Shown here: positions 8,788 through 16,443 of the stretch, piece by piece
Position numbering within the stretch: position 1 is the first letter of the stretch
Layout: each line of letters opens with the position of its first letter
Assembly: GCF_030694325.1 (NCBI RefSeq)
Contig: NZ_JAUXYO010000302.1
Location: forward strand, 1-38,491
Length of the DNA stretch: 38,491 nucleotides
Reading direction: 5' to 3'
Origin: Allobosea sp.
GTDB taxonomy: Bacteria > Pseudomonadota > Alphaproteobacteria > Rhizobiales > Beijerinckiaceae
Notes under the pieces: model-generated
Seen by the model: only the letters and a program-made list of their open reading frames with translations
The model's database searches: none
Told to the model about the DNA's origin: nothing
Made by a program: the position numbers and the translations under genes

Positions 8788-9405
8788 TCAGGACGGCGTG
8801 AAGGCGAGCTTTCCGCCGAAGCCGACGAAGATGACGCCGGTGGCGCGGTCCAGCCCGCGGCGCATCCGACGATAGGCCCGCAGCACCGGCGCCTGTGACA
8901 GCGCCAGCGCCACGACGGCGTACCAGATCCCGGAAATCGCCACCATGGTGACCACGGCCGAGGCGCCATAGTGCCAGGAGGCTGCGGGCGGCAGCGTGGC
9001 GGCAAAGAGGCTCGAGACGAAGATGGCCGATTTGGGGTTGGCCAGATTGGCGACAAGTCCGGTCCGGAAAGCCTTTGCGGGGGTGAGGCTCGTCTGGCCG
9101 TCCGCATCATCGGAGGCGCCGATGGGGTGCGCTTTCGGCCAGACCATGCGCAGGCCGAGCACGATCAGATAGATCCCGCCGGCGATCTTGAGGACGAGAT
9201 ACGCCGCCGGTGCCGCGCGGAAGAGCAGGCCGATACCCAGCCAGCCCGCGAGGCCCCAGCAGGCCGTGCCGGCAATCGTGCCGAGAATGGCGCTGAGGAC
9301 GATCCTCCGCGAGCCGGTCAGCGCGGCGCGAACCACGAAGAGGAAGTTGGGGCCGGGCGTTATCGCAGCCAGAGCCCAGATCGTGGCGACGGTCAGCAGG
9401 AACAT
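8788..9405 (-). CDS. LysE/RhtB family amino-acid exporter
   Basis: This 205-residue membrane protein has about six hydrophobic segments. The first helix carries ITPGPNFLFVVRAAL, the hallmark of the LysE/RhtB family; a second family-like segment reads FRTGLVANLANPKSAIFV. The family exports amino acids or related metabolites; the substrate cannot be read from the sequence. An open frame extends upstream to 9483, but the added residues are arginine-rich and unlike the family. ATG 9405 places the first helix at the N-terminus and gives the normal length. It probably heads a two-gene unit with the hypothetical membrane protein downstream. Confidence 0.9.
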   Translation of the reverse strand: MFLLTVATIWALAAITPGPNFLFVVRAALTGSRRIVLSAILGTIAGTACWGLAGWLGIGLLFRAAPAAYLVLKIAGGIYLIVLGLRMVWPKAHPIGASDDADGQTSLTPAKAFRTGLVANLANPKSAIFVSSLFAATLPPAASWHYGASAVVTMVAISGIWYAVVALALSQAPVLRAYRRMRRGLDRATGVIFVGFGGKLAFTPS

Positions 9406-9502
9406 GGGATTTCGCTCGCGCTCGCATCGCCGGACCGGAATGGGCGGCGCAGTCCAAGAGCCGCGGAGCAAGAGCTGCGCCACGACCCGCCATGGCGTGG
9501 TC

Positions 9503-10678
9503 TCAGCGCGCCAGCACCTTCATCGCGGCATCGAGCCCGTCCAGAGTCAGCGGAAACATCCGCCCACCCATCAGCGAGCCGATCTGCCGGATCGACTGGG
9601 TGTAGCTCCACAGGTGCTGCTGGACGGGATTGAGCCAGACCGATTTCGGGAAACGCCCGGTGATCCGCTCCATCCAGACCGCCCCTGCCTCCTCGTTCCA
9701 GTGCTCCACCGAACCACCCGGCATCGCGATCTCATAGGGGCTCATCGAGGCGTCGCCGACGAAGACGACGCGGTAATCGGCCGGATAGGTCCGCAGCAGC
9801 TCGAAAGTCGGGATCGTCTGGTCGTGCCGACGCCGGTTCTCGCGCCAGACCCGCTCATAGGGGCAGTTGTGGAAGTAGAAATGCTCGAAATGCTTGAACT
9901 CGGCACGGGCGGCAGAGAACAGCTCCTCGGCCAGCTCGACATGCCAGTCCATCGAACCGCCGACATCGAGAAAGAGCAGGACCTTGACCGCGTTGCGCCG
10001 CTCGGGCCGCAGCTTCACGTCGAGATAGCCATGGCGCGCCGTCTCGCTGATCGTCGAATCGAGATCGAGTTCCTCGGCCGCTCCCGTGCGGGCGAATTTG
10101 CGTAAGCGGCGCAGCGCGATGCGCAGGTTGCGCACGCCGAGCTCGCGCGTGTCGTCGAAATCCTTGAACTCGCGCTTGTCCCAGACCTTCACCGCCCGGA
10201 AATTGCGGTTGCCGTCCTGCCCGATGCGGACGCCCTCGGGGTTGTAGCCATAGGCGCCGTAAGGCGAGGTGCCGGCCGTGCCGATCCATTTCGAGCCACC
10301 CTGGTGGCGGCCCTTCTGTTCGGCGAGGCGCTGTTTCAGCGTCTCGAAGAGCTTGTCCCAGCCGAGCGCCTCGATCTGCGCCTTCTCGGCCTCGGTCAGG
10401 TATTTCTCGGCCAGCTTGTGCAGCCACTCGTCGGGGATGGCCTGCTGCTCGACCGCCTGGCCCAGCGTCTCCAGGCCCTTGAAGACCTGTCCAAAGACCT
10501 GGTCGAACCGATCGAGATGGCGTTCGTCCTTCACCAGGCAGCAGCGGGCGAGATGATAGAAATCCTCGACCCGGTGCTCGGCCAGATCGGCCTCGACGCC
10601 CTCGAGCAGTGCGAGATATTCGCGCAGCGTCACGGGGACCTTCGCGGTCCGCAGGTCGGTGAAGAGTCGCAGGAACAT
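9503..10678 (-). CDS. VWA domain-containing protein, CoxE-like family
   Basis: This 391-residue soluble protein has a helical N-terminal half (residues 1-220) and a von Willebrand A domain from about 228. The metal-ion site reads FLDVGGSM (Asp238, Gly240, Ser242), so the first serine of the usual D-x-S-x-S motif is glycine. A later VFVGDASMSP supplies another acidic position. The layout matches the CoxE-like VWA proteins that act with MoxR-type AAA+ ATPases in metal-centre maturation or protein remodelling. No MoxR gene lies beside it here; it may be elsewhere. The protein lacks a signal peptide and should be cytoplasmic. The gene appears monocistronic, with HU upstream on the same strand after a 95-base gap. 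Confidence 0.88.
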   Translation of the reverse strand: MFLRLFTDLRTAKVPVTLREYLALLEGVEADLAEHRVEDFYHLARCCLVKDERHLDRFDQVFGQVFKGLETLGQAVEQQAIPDEWLHKLAEKYLTEAEKAQIEALGWDKLFETLKQRLAEQKGRHQGGSKWIGTAGTSPYGAYGYNPEGVRIGQDGNRNFRAVKVWDKREFKDFDDTRELGVRNLRIALRRLRKFARTGAAEELDLDSTISETARHGYLDVKLRPERRNAVKVLLFLDVGGSMDWHVELAEELFSAARAEFKHFEHFYFHNCPYERVWRENRRRHDQTIPTFELLRTYPADYRVVFVGDASMSPYEIAMPGGSVEHWNEEAGAVWMERITGRFPKSVWLNPVQQHLWSYTQSIRQIGSLMGGRMFPLTLDGLDAAMKVLAR

Positions 10679-10773
10679 GGCGCTACTCTGGCGCGCCCCG
10701 CGCCGCGGTCAAGCCGGACCCCGCCGTGGTCCCGACCGATGAGCGGCGCGGAACGACGGCAGGGCTGGGGGGA

Positions 10774-11046
10774 TCACGCCACGGCTTCGGCGAGATCCTT
10801 GGTGACCTTGAACTTCACCACCGTCTTGGCCGGGACCTTGATGGTGGCGCCGGTCGAGGGGTTGCGGGCCTCGCGGGCTTCGCGCTTGGCGGCCGACAGC
10901 TTGCCGACGCCGCCGAGCGTGATGTCGTCGCCAGCCTTCAGCGTCTTCGCGACGACGGTGCCCAGCGAGGCGAGGATGGCGGAGACGTCCGCCTTCGACT
11001 TGCCGGTCTCATCGGCGATGGCGGCGATCAGTTCGTTCTTGGTCAT
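10774..11046 (-). CDS. HU family DNA-binding protein
   Basis: This 90-residue protein has the complete HU/IHF fold: MTKNELIAAIADETGKSKAD at the N-terminus, the GVGKLSAAKREAREARNPSTG arm and the IKVPAKTVVKFKVTKDL end. It should bend DNA as a dimer and compact the nucleoid. ATG 11046 has a strong GGAGG five bases upstream; an upstream in-frame ATG would only read through that ribosome-binding site. The arm holds the conserved RNP-S/A-TG tip with the DNA-intercalating proline. It is divergent from the FAD monooxygenase across 282 bases. Confidence 0.95.
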   Translation of the reverse strand: MTKNELIAAIADETGKSKADVSAILASLGTVVAKTLKAGDDITLGGVGKLSAAKREAREARNPSTGATIKVPAKTVVKFKVTKDLAEAVA

Positions 11047-11270
11047 GAAATCCTCCATGGGGAGCGTTGTGGGGCATCACGCGACGCGAAGGGTCGGCAG
11101 ACCCGTCCGAAAACACGGCGCGAAAGCCGCAGGCCACACGATGCGGCTGGGGCAGTTGCCACGACCATCGGCGAAAGGCGATGCCCGCGCCGCTAGATAC
11201 GCACAGAAATCGCGTTCGTTCCGCGAATCGAAGCCGCATCTCAACCAAAGGGAGGCCCGATCGAGCGCAA

Positions 11271-11276
11271 TTGACA
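11271..11276 (+). promoter_or_regulatory. Perfect TTGACA -35-like element of the monooxygenase promoter
   Basis: TTGACA lies 52 bases before the FAD monooxygenase start and 12 bases before the 20-bp palindrome. The -10 position expected from it falls inside the palindrome, where no good TATAAT match is visible. The arrangement fits a repressor-controlled promoter, but the -10 is not established. Confidence 0.4.
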
Positions 11277-11288
11277 AGGCTGCGGCTG

Positions 11289-11308
11289 TTATTTCAAGCT
11301 TGAAATAA
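11289..11308 (+). promoter_or_regulatory. Perfect 20-bp palindromic operator before the FAD monooxygenase
   Basis: TTATTTCAAGCTTGAAATAA is its own reverse complement over all 20 bases and is AT-rich in a GC-rich region. It ends 20 bases before the ATG at 11329. The same motif with three differences is at 18716-18735 in the promoter of the HAAT importer operon. Length and symmetry suit a dimeric repressor such as a MarR-type protein; the regulator itself is not encoded in the window. Confidence 0.75.
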
Positions 11309-11328
11309 TTGAGGGCTGGGGAAGCGGC

Positions 11329-12573
11329 ATGAAGGTCATCATCGTCGGAGGCGGCATCGGCGGCCTGACGCTCGCGCTGATGCTGCACGCGCGCGGCATC
11401 GGCGCGACCGTTTACGAACAGGCCAGCGAAATCCGCGAGGTCGGCGTCGGCATCAACACGCTGCCTCATGCCATCCGCGAACTGGCGGATCTCGGCCTGC
11501 TGCCGGCGCTCGACGCCGTTGCGATCCGCACCCGCGAACTGGTCTACATGAACCGCTTCGGCCAGACGGTCTGGCGCGAGCCGCGCGGCCTGCATGCGGG
11601 CGCGCCGACGCCTCAGTTCTCGATCCACCGCGGTCGCCTTCAGGCCGTGATCCGCGACGCCGTCGTGGCGCGGCTGGGCGAGGGCGCGGTCCGGACCGGC
11701 CGCCGGCTGCAGGGCTTCATCCAGGACGAGGGCGGCGTCACCGCTCATTTCGCCGATTCGCGCCGGGGCGAGACGGGCGAGACCGCGCGCGGCGATATCC
11801 TCGTCGCGGCCGATGGCATCCATTCGATGGTGCGCGCCCATTACTTCCCCGACCAGGGGGCGCCGCGTTGGAACGGCGTCCAGATGTGGCGCGGCGCCTG
11901 CGACTGGCCGGTCTTCCTCGATGGGGAAAGCATGATCGTCGCCGGCGGCATGGCCGGCAAGCTGGTGCTCTACCCGATCGCCAAGGGAAAGACGGCCCAA
12001 ACCCGGCTCACCAACTGGGTCGTCAACATCCGCACCGGCGATCCCGCCAGGCCGCCGCCGAAGGAGGCCTGGTCGAAGCCGGGCCGGCTCGAGGACGTGC
12101 TGCCCTTCGCGCGCCGCTTCACCGTGCCCGGCGTGGACATTCTCGGGCTGATCCAGGCCAGCCCCGGCTTCTGGGACTACCCGATGTGCGACCGGGACCC
12201 GTTGCCGCGCTGGACCCATGGCCGCGTCACGCTGCTCGGCGACGCCGCCCACCCGATGTATCCGGTCGGCTCGAACGGGGCGTCCCAGGCGATCCTCGAC
12301 GCGCGCTGCCTGGCCGATACGCTGGTCCGTTCCGAGCATCCGCGCCACGCGCTTGCAGCCTATGAGGCACAGCGCCTGCCGGCGACGGCGGAGATCGTGG
12401 CGCTGAACCGCAAGGGCGGGCCCGAGCGCGTCATCGACGCCGTCGAGCAGCTGGCGCCGAACGGCTTCGACGATGTCGAGCGCGTCCTGAGCTATGCCAA
12501 GCGCGAGGCGATCGTGAAGTCCTATGCCGGCAAGGCCGGGTTCTCGCAGGAGCAGCTTGCCCGGCGGGCGTGA
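11329..12573 (+). CDS. FAD-dependent monooxygenase, PhzS-like (group A aromatic hydroxylase)
   Basis: This 414-residue flavoprotein has all three marks of group A flavin hydroxylases: GGGIGG at residues 7-12 with Glu30 ending the second strand, ADGIHSMVRAH around residues 161-171, and GDAAHPMYPVGSNG around 304-317. Stretches such as TVWREPRG, QFSIHRGRLQ, MWRG and GRLEDVLPF strongly recall PhzS, the phenazine-carboxylate monooxygenase, from memory of that protein. It would therefore use NAD(P)H, FAD and O2 to hydroxylate an aromatic, perhaps with decarboxylation. There is no signal peptide, so it is cytoplasmic. The start has GGGGAAG nearby. The perfect palindrome directly upstream, shared with the HAAT importer promoter, suggests substrate-controlled expression. 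No phenazine genes are present, so phenazine itself is unlikely to be the substrate. Confidence 0.88.
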   Translation: MKVIIVGGGIGGLTLALMLHARGIGATVYEQASEIREVGVGINTLPHAIRELADLGLLPALDAVAIRTRELVYMNRFGQTVWREPRGLHAGAPTPQFSIHRGRLQAVIRDAVVARLGEGAVRTGRRLQGFIQDEGGVTAHFADSRRGETGETARGDILVAADGIHSMVRAHYFPDQGAPRWNGVQMWRGACDWPVFLDGESMIVAGGMAGKLVLYPIAKGKTAQTRLTNWVVNIRTGDPARPPPKEAWSKPGRLEDVLPFARRFTVPGVDILGLIQASPGFWDYPMCDRDPLPRWTHGRVTLLGDAAHPMYPVGSNGASQAILDARCLADTLVRSEHPRHALAAYEAQRLPATAEIVALNRKGGPERVIDAVEQLAPNGFDDVERVLSYAKREAIVKSYAGKAGFSQEQLARRA

Positions 12574-12578
12574 CCGGC

Positions 12579-12947
12579 TTAGCCGGCCTCGGTCAGCTGC
12601 TGGATGCGGCTCTTCATGCGGGCATTGTCCCGCTCGGCCATGCGCAGCCGCATCGCGACATCGGTTTCCGTAGGGTTTGCGGTCTCCGGAACCCTCTCGG
12701 CCTCGAAGGAGACGCCGATGCGCGTGCCCGTCCGCCAACGGACATGGGCACGGTAGCAGCACTGGCGCTGGGCGATCTCGAGCTCAAAATCGGAGGGCAG
12801 GAGCACCGTGTCCGGCACCACGATGAGGGCGCCCCCATCCGAGATGTTGCGAACGACGCAATCCAAGGTCGCACGCTTCTGGTTGTAGCGCGCTCGCGCG
12901 CCCAGAAGAGAGCGCAACCGTGGCGTCTGGCGCCGCTCCGTGGTCAT
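12579..12947 (-). CDS. PilZ domain protein (c-di-GMP binding candidate)
   Basis: This 122-residue protein is a single PilZ domain with a short helical tail. The c-di-GMP motif RxxxR is present at Arg6-Arg10, and the second motif reads NISDGG, which fits (D/N)xSxxG. Both key motifs are thus intact and binding is plausible. The central segment alternates beta strands (FELEIAQRQCCYRAHVRWR, RIGVSFEAE), as in the PilZ barrel. Residues 90-122 are predicted helix and might mediate partner contact. It is convergent with the monooxygenase gene, with five bases between the ends, and lies downstream of a second PilZ gene. No cyclase or phosphodiesterase is nearby. Confidence 0.88.
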   Translation of the reverse strand: MTTERRQTPRLRSLLGARARYNQKRATLDCVVRNISDGGALIVVPDTVLLPSDFELEIAQRQCCYRAHVRWRTGTRIGVSFEAERVPETANPTETDVAMRLRMAERDNARMKSRIQQLTEAG

Positions 12948-13034
12948 GGCTCGATCCCGGCAGTCTTCAGCAGGCGGCCCCCTGCCGCCTCGATGAGACC
13001 ATGCCAGAGGTGCGGGTGCCGCGCAGCAACCGAA

Positions 13035-13050
13035 ACGTTAAGTGTTTAAC
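13035..13050. promoter_or_regulatory. CGTTAA-N4-TTAACG inverted repeat upstream of the first PilZ gene
   Basis: Two perfect 6-base arms with a 4-base spacer lie 88 bases before the PilZ start at 12947, in the gap between the two PilZ genes. TTAA is rare in this DNA. The spacing does not fit a CtrA box; the binding protein, if any, is unknown. Confidence 0.35.
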
Positions 13051-13082
13051 GATCCGTCGCCCGGATGCGCGAAAGAACGGGC

Positions 13083-13409
13083 TCAGTCCGCATCCCGGAC
13101 GCCAGCCCGCCGGGCTCGCGCCTCGGCCAGCGAGACGACGGGGGAGGGGGTGGCCTCTTCGAGGGTCAGGAAGGCGACGCCGACATCGTCGCCGCGCCGC
13201 CAGCACTGCCGGACGCGACGCCGGTCTCCCGCTGGGATGTCGAGTTCGAAAGTGTCCGGCAGCTCGATCCAGTCCGCCATCCGGATCATCGCGCCGGTCT
13301 GCGAATGATTGCGCACGGTGCAGGCCAGCACGGACTGCTCGCCGTTGAACACGAGTCGAGCCGGCTGGTGCAGGCGGTCGCGCGTCTGGAGGCGGCGATC
13401 GGCGATCAT
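13083..13409 (-). CDS. Second PilZ domain protein
   Basis: This 108-residue PilZ domain starts at ATG 13409, where GGGAG lies seven bases upstream. A longer frame from 13472 lacks a ribosome-binding site and adds non-domain residues. RxxxR is present at Arg6-Arg10 and the second motif is NHSQTG, so both c-di-GMP contacts are kept. The barrel strands include FELDIPAGDRRRVRQCWRRGDDVGVAFL. The C-terminus is short and basic. It resembles the neighbouring PilZ protein in layout (MIADRR against MTTERR starts, equal motif spacing to the barrel), suggesting an old duplication, though the sequences differ widely. Its target is unknown. Confidence 0.88.
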   Translation of the reverse strand: MIADRRLQTRDRLHQPARLVFNGEQSVLACTVRNHSQTGAMIRMADWIELPDTFELDIPAGDRRRVRQCWRRGDDVGVAFLTLEEATPSPVVSLAEARARRAGVRDAD

Positions 13410-13491
13410 CGGCAGACTCCCGCAAAAGGCCTCCGAAAGGATCGAAGGCTCCTGCCATTGAAGTTGCCGCAAAAGGGCCGCCCGCGCAGCC

Positions 13492-13506
13492 TTTACCCGC
13501 GCTTAA
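13492..13506. promoter_or_regulatory. Possible CtrA-type box upstream of the second PilZ gene
   Basis: TTTA, seven bases, then TTAA (followed by CC) is one mismatch from TTAA-N7-TTAA. It lies about 85 bases before the PilZ start at 13409, at the end of the cupin gene. It is a weak motif match only. Confidence 0.25.
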
Positions 13507-13522
13507 CCTTACCCGGCAGGCG

Positions 13523-13981
13523 TCAGGCGCCGTCGGGGGGCGGCGGCAGGAAGTCGACCTCGTGCTTGGCCGAGAGCGCCACGACATCGGCCGGATTCTG
13601 CTCGGCCATCGAGTGGATGCCCCAGAACAGATCGTAGAGGCGCCCCGTCGGGGCCACCCAGAACAGGCACTTCACGGGGGCATCGCTCTTGTTGAAGAGA
13701 CCGTGGGGCACATTGCGCGGCAGGCGGATCAGGTCGCCGGGCAGGGCATGGCTCTCGGCCCCGTCGAGGACGAGGTCGAGCCGTCCCTCCAGCATGTAGA
13801 TGAACTCGTCCTGCGTGGTGTGGATGTGGGGCGGCACGAAGGTGCCGGGCGGGAAGGTGGCGTGCCAGGAAAAGGAGTCCTCGCTGAGCGACTTCGGCAC
13901 ATAGGTCTGGCCGAGGATGTTCCAGGAGATCGCATCGAGCCCCTCATTGGCCCGGGTGACGCCGGCGGTCAGTGGCTTCAT
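13523..13981 (-). CDS. Cupin domain protein, putative metal-dependent (quercetinase-like) enzyme
   Basis: This 152-residue monocupin has both cupin motifs. Motif 1 is PPHIHTTQDEFIYMLEG, giving His52, His54 and Glu59. Motif 2 is LPGDLIRLPRNVPHGLFN, giving His93. All four classic metal ligands are present, so an enzyme rather than a pure binding protein is plausible. The layout suits small cupins annotated as quercetin-dioxygenase-like, but the substrate cannot be read. It lies 18 bases after the stop of the LivF-type ATPase on the same strand, so it is very probably the last gene of the importer operon and acts on the imported compound. This link is inference from gene order. Confidence 0.85.
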   Translation of the reverse strand: MKPLTAGVTRANEGLDAISWNILGQTYVPKSLSEDSFSWHATFPPGTFVPPHIHTTQDEFIYMLEGRLDLVLDGAESHALPGDLIRLPRNVPHGLFNKSDAPVKCLFWVAPTGRLYDLFWGIHSMAEQNPADVVALSAKHEVDFLPPPPDGA

Positions 13982-13999
13982 GGCAGATATCCTCGCTCG

Positions 14000-14698
14000 T
14001 CAGAAATGCAGGAAGCGGTCCTTGACCGCGCTGTCGCTGCGCAGATCGTCGCTGCTGCCGCGCCAGACGACGCGCCCCTTCTCCAGGACGACATGGCGGT
14101 CGGCGATCTTGGCCAGCGCATCGACGTTCTTGTCGATCACCAGGATCGACTCGCCCTCGGCCTTCAGCGCCGAAAGGCAGGCCCAGATCTCCTGGCGGAT
14201 GATCGGCGCCAGCCCCTCCGTCGCCTCGTCGAGGATGATCAGGCGGGGATTGGTCATCAGCGCCCGGCCGATGGCGAGCATCTGCTGCTCGCCGCCTGAG
14301 AGCTGGTTGCCGCGGTTGGCACGGCGCTCCTTCAGGCGCGGGAAGAAGGCGTAGATCCGCTCGATGTCCCAGCGGGCCTTGCCGAAGCGGCTGGCGGCGG
14401 TCGCGATCAGGTTCTCCTCGACGGAGAGCGTCGGGAAGATCATGCGCCCCTCGGGCACCAGGCCGATGCCGGCCTGCGCGATCCGGAACGCGGGCGCACC
14501 CGTGAGATCGCGCCCACCGACGCTGACGCGGCCGGATTTCGGCGGGATCAGCCCCATGATCGCGCGAATGGTCGTGGTCTTGCCCATACCGTTGCGGCCG
14601 AGCAGTGTCACCACCTCGCCTTCGCCGATCGCAAGATCGACCCCGAACAGGATCTGAGCCTCGCCATAGCCGGCATCGAGCCCCTCGACGACGAGCAT
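14000..14698 (-). CDS. livF: HAAT-family ABC transporter ATP-binding protein, LivF type
   Basis: This 232-residue ABC ATPase has Walker A GRNGMGKT near residue 33, signature LSGGEQQMLAIGRAL and Walker B LIILDEATEGLAP, all typical of LivF. ATG 14698 is chosen because GGAGG ends within the upstream LivG-type gene just before it. The longer open frame to 14857 only reads the livG gene in another frame. Its start lies one base past the preceding stop, so translation is coupled. It works with the LivG-type ATPase on the cytoplasmic face of the permease pair. The liv name states the family; the substrate need not be an amino acid. Confidence 0.92.
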   Translation of the reverse strand: MLVVEGLDAGYGEAQILFGVDLAIGEGEVVTLLGRNGMGKTTTIRAIMGLIPPKSGRVSVGGRDLTGAPAFRIAQAGIGLVPEGRMIFPTLSVEENLIATAASRFGKARWDIERIYAFFPRLKERRANRGNQLSGGEQQMLAIGRALMTNPRLIILDEATEGLAPIIRQEIWACLSALKAEGESILVIDKNVDALAKIADRHVVLEKGRVVWRGSSDDLRSDSAVKDRFLHF

Positions 14699-14699
14699 C

Positions 14700-15449
14700 C
14701 TACCCCTCCTCGCCGAGATAGGCTTCGCGCACCGCCGGGTCGGCCCGCACCGTGGCGGGATCGCCCGAGGCGATAACGCGGCCATAGACCAGCACGCTGA
14801 CGCTGTCGGCGAGCGCGAACACCGCCTCCATGTCATGCTCGACCAGCAGCATGGCATAGCGGCCCTTCAGGCTGGCGAGCAGCGCGATCAGCCGCTCTCC
14901 CTCCTCGCGGCCGACGCCGGCGAGCGGCTCGTCCAGCAGGATCGCGGCCGGTTCCAGCGTCAGCGCCATCGCGATCTCGAGCGCGCGCTTCTCGCCATGC
15001 GACAGCCGCCCGGCCAGGACATGGGCGCGTTCGGTAAGGCCGACGGCCTCGAGCGCCGCCCAGGCCGGCGCATTCAGGGCCTCGTCCCGGGCTGCGTTCC
15101 GAAACAGCGCCAGCGGATGGGCCGCCCGGGCCTGCGCCCCGAGCGCAACATTTTCCAGCACCGAGAGAGACGGGATCGTCGAGGTGATCTGGAAGGTCCG
15201 GGCGAGGCCTGCTCGTGCCCGTCGTTCCGGCGAGAGACCGGTGATGTCCTGCCCTCGGAAGCGGATGCTCCCGGTATCGGGCCGCAGCATGCCGGAGATC
15301 TGGTGGACCAGTGTCGTCTTGCCCGCTCCATTCGGGCCGATCAGGGCGTGGAGTTGCCCAGGCGCGACCGACAGGCTGACGCCGTCGGTCACCTTGAGGG
15401 CGCCAAACGCCTTCTGGACGCCGGAAAGAACGAGCACGGGCTCAGTCAT
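14700..15449 (-). CDS. livG: HAAT-family ABC transporter ATP-binding protein, LivG type
   Basis: This 249-residue ATPase has Walker A GPNGAGKT near residue 38, signature LSHGEKRALEIAMAL and Walker B AILLDEPLAGVG, followed by the switch histidine in LLVEHDMEAV. In the signature, the second Gly of LSGG is His, which is usual in LivG proteins. It overlaps the end of the LivM-type permease gene by eight bases, so translation is coupled. It pairs with the LivF-type ATPase immediately downstream. Confidence 0.92.
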   Translation of the reverse strand: MTEPVLVLSGVQKAFGALKVTDGVSLSVAPGQLHALIGPNGAGKTTLVHQISGMLRPDTGSIRFRGQDITGLSPERRARAGLARTFQITSTIPSLSVLENVALGAQARAAHPLALFRNAARDEALNAPAWAALEAVGLTERAHVLAGRLSHGEKRALEIAMALTLEPAAILLDEPLAGVGREEGERLIALLASLKGRYAMLLVEHDMEAVFALADSVSVLVYGRVIASGDPATVRADPAVREAYLGEEG

Positions 15450-16443
15450 CGCGTCCGGCCCCGAGCTTGCGCATCAGCCCGACGATCCCGCCGCGGGTGA
15501 ACAGCACGAAGAGCACGATCATCGGCCCGAAGATGGCCTTCCAGTGCTCGGTCCAACCAGCGAGGACGTCCTCGGCGAAGAGGAAGGCGAGCGCCCCGAT
15601 GATGGCGCCGTGCAGCGAGCCGACGCCGCCGAGCACGACCATGAAGATGAGCTCGCCCGAGCGCGGCCAGGACATGAAGGCCGGGCTGACGAACTCCGTC
15701 TGGTTGGCGAGCAGGAATCCGGAAAGCCCCGCGATCAGCCCGCTGATCACATAGGCGACGAGCCGCACTTGCGAGACCTGGAACCCGGTGACGGAGACGC
15801 GCGTGGCGTTCTCGCGCGCAGCCCTCAGCACGCGACCGAAGCGCGAGGCGACGATCACGCGGACGAGGAGGTAGCACGCCAGAAGCACGCCGAGCACGAC
15901 ATAGAAGAAGCCGATGCGGTTGCCGAAGGCGTCGAAGCCCAGCAGCGTGCTGCGCTGATAGAGCGTCAGCCCGTCGTCGCCGCCATAGGCCGAAAGCGCC
16001 TGCGCCAGGAAATAGACCATCTGCCCGAAGGCGAGCGTGATCATGATGAAGGTGACGCCGCGCGTGCGCAGCGAGACATAGCCCGTGACCAGCCCGAAGA
16101 GACCGCACACCGCCAGCACCACGGGCAGGATCAGCAGCGTCTCCGCCAGCCCCTCCGTGATCATGATGCCGGTCGCATAGGCGCCGATTCCGACGAAGGC
16201 GGCATGGCCGAACGAGACCAGCCCGCCGACGCCGAGGATGAGATCGAGCGAGAGCGCCGCGATGGCGAAGATCATCGCCCGCGTCACCAGCGTCAGCCAG
16301 TGCGAGGGCAGGCCGAGAGAGACCGCGAGCGGCAGCAGCGCCAGCAGGCCGAAGAGCAGGACCGGAACCAGCAGCACGCGCCGCGCTGGCAGGGGTATCG
16401 CCCGTGCGGTTGGCGCGGGCACTGTCGTGGTCGCCTCGCTCAT
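15442..16443 (-). CDS. livM: HAAT-family ABC transporter permease, LivM type
   Basis: This 333-residue membrane protein has about nine or ten hydrophobic helices after a short Pro/Ala-rich cytoplasmic N-terminus. LDLILGVGGLVSFGHAAFVGIGAY is the conserved LivM start of the permease core, and the segment NATRVSVTGFQVSQVRLVAYVISG is the cytoplasmic coupling loop that meets the ATPases. It overlaps the LivH-type gene by four bases (ATGA). With LivH it forms the membrane channel of the importer. Confidence 0.92.
   Translation of the reverse strand: MSEATTTVPAPTARAIPLPARRVLLVPVLLFGLLALLPLAVSLGLPSHWLTLVTRAMIFAIAALSLDLILGVGGLVSFGHAAFVGIGAYATGIMITEGLAETLLILPVVLAVCGLFGLVTGYVSLRTRGVTFIMITLAFGQMVYFLAQALSAYGGDDGLTLYQRSTLLGFDAFGNRIGFFYVVLGVLLACYLLVRVIVASRFGRVLRAARENATRVSVTGFQVSQVRLVAYVISGLIAGLSGFLLANQTEFVSPAFMSWPRSGELIFMVVLGGVGSLHGAIIGALAFLFAEDVLAGWTEHWKAIFGPMIVLFVLFTRGGIVGLMRKLGAGRDD

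Noticed and set aside
12574-12586. Short CCGGC-TTA-GCCGG palindrome at the monooxygenase/PilZ junction
   Set aside because: It is too short and GC-only to be judged above chance in this DNA.
11077-12762. A 561-residue minus-strand open frame
   Set aside because: It overlaps the FAD monooxygenase, which has intact FAD motifs; this frame looks like shadow text.
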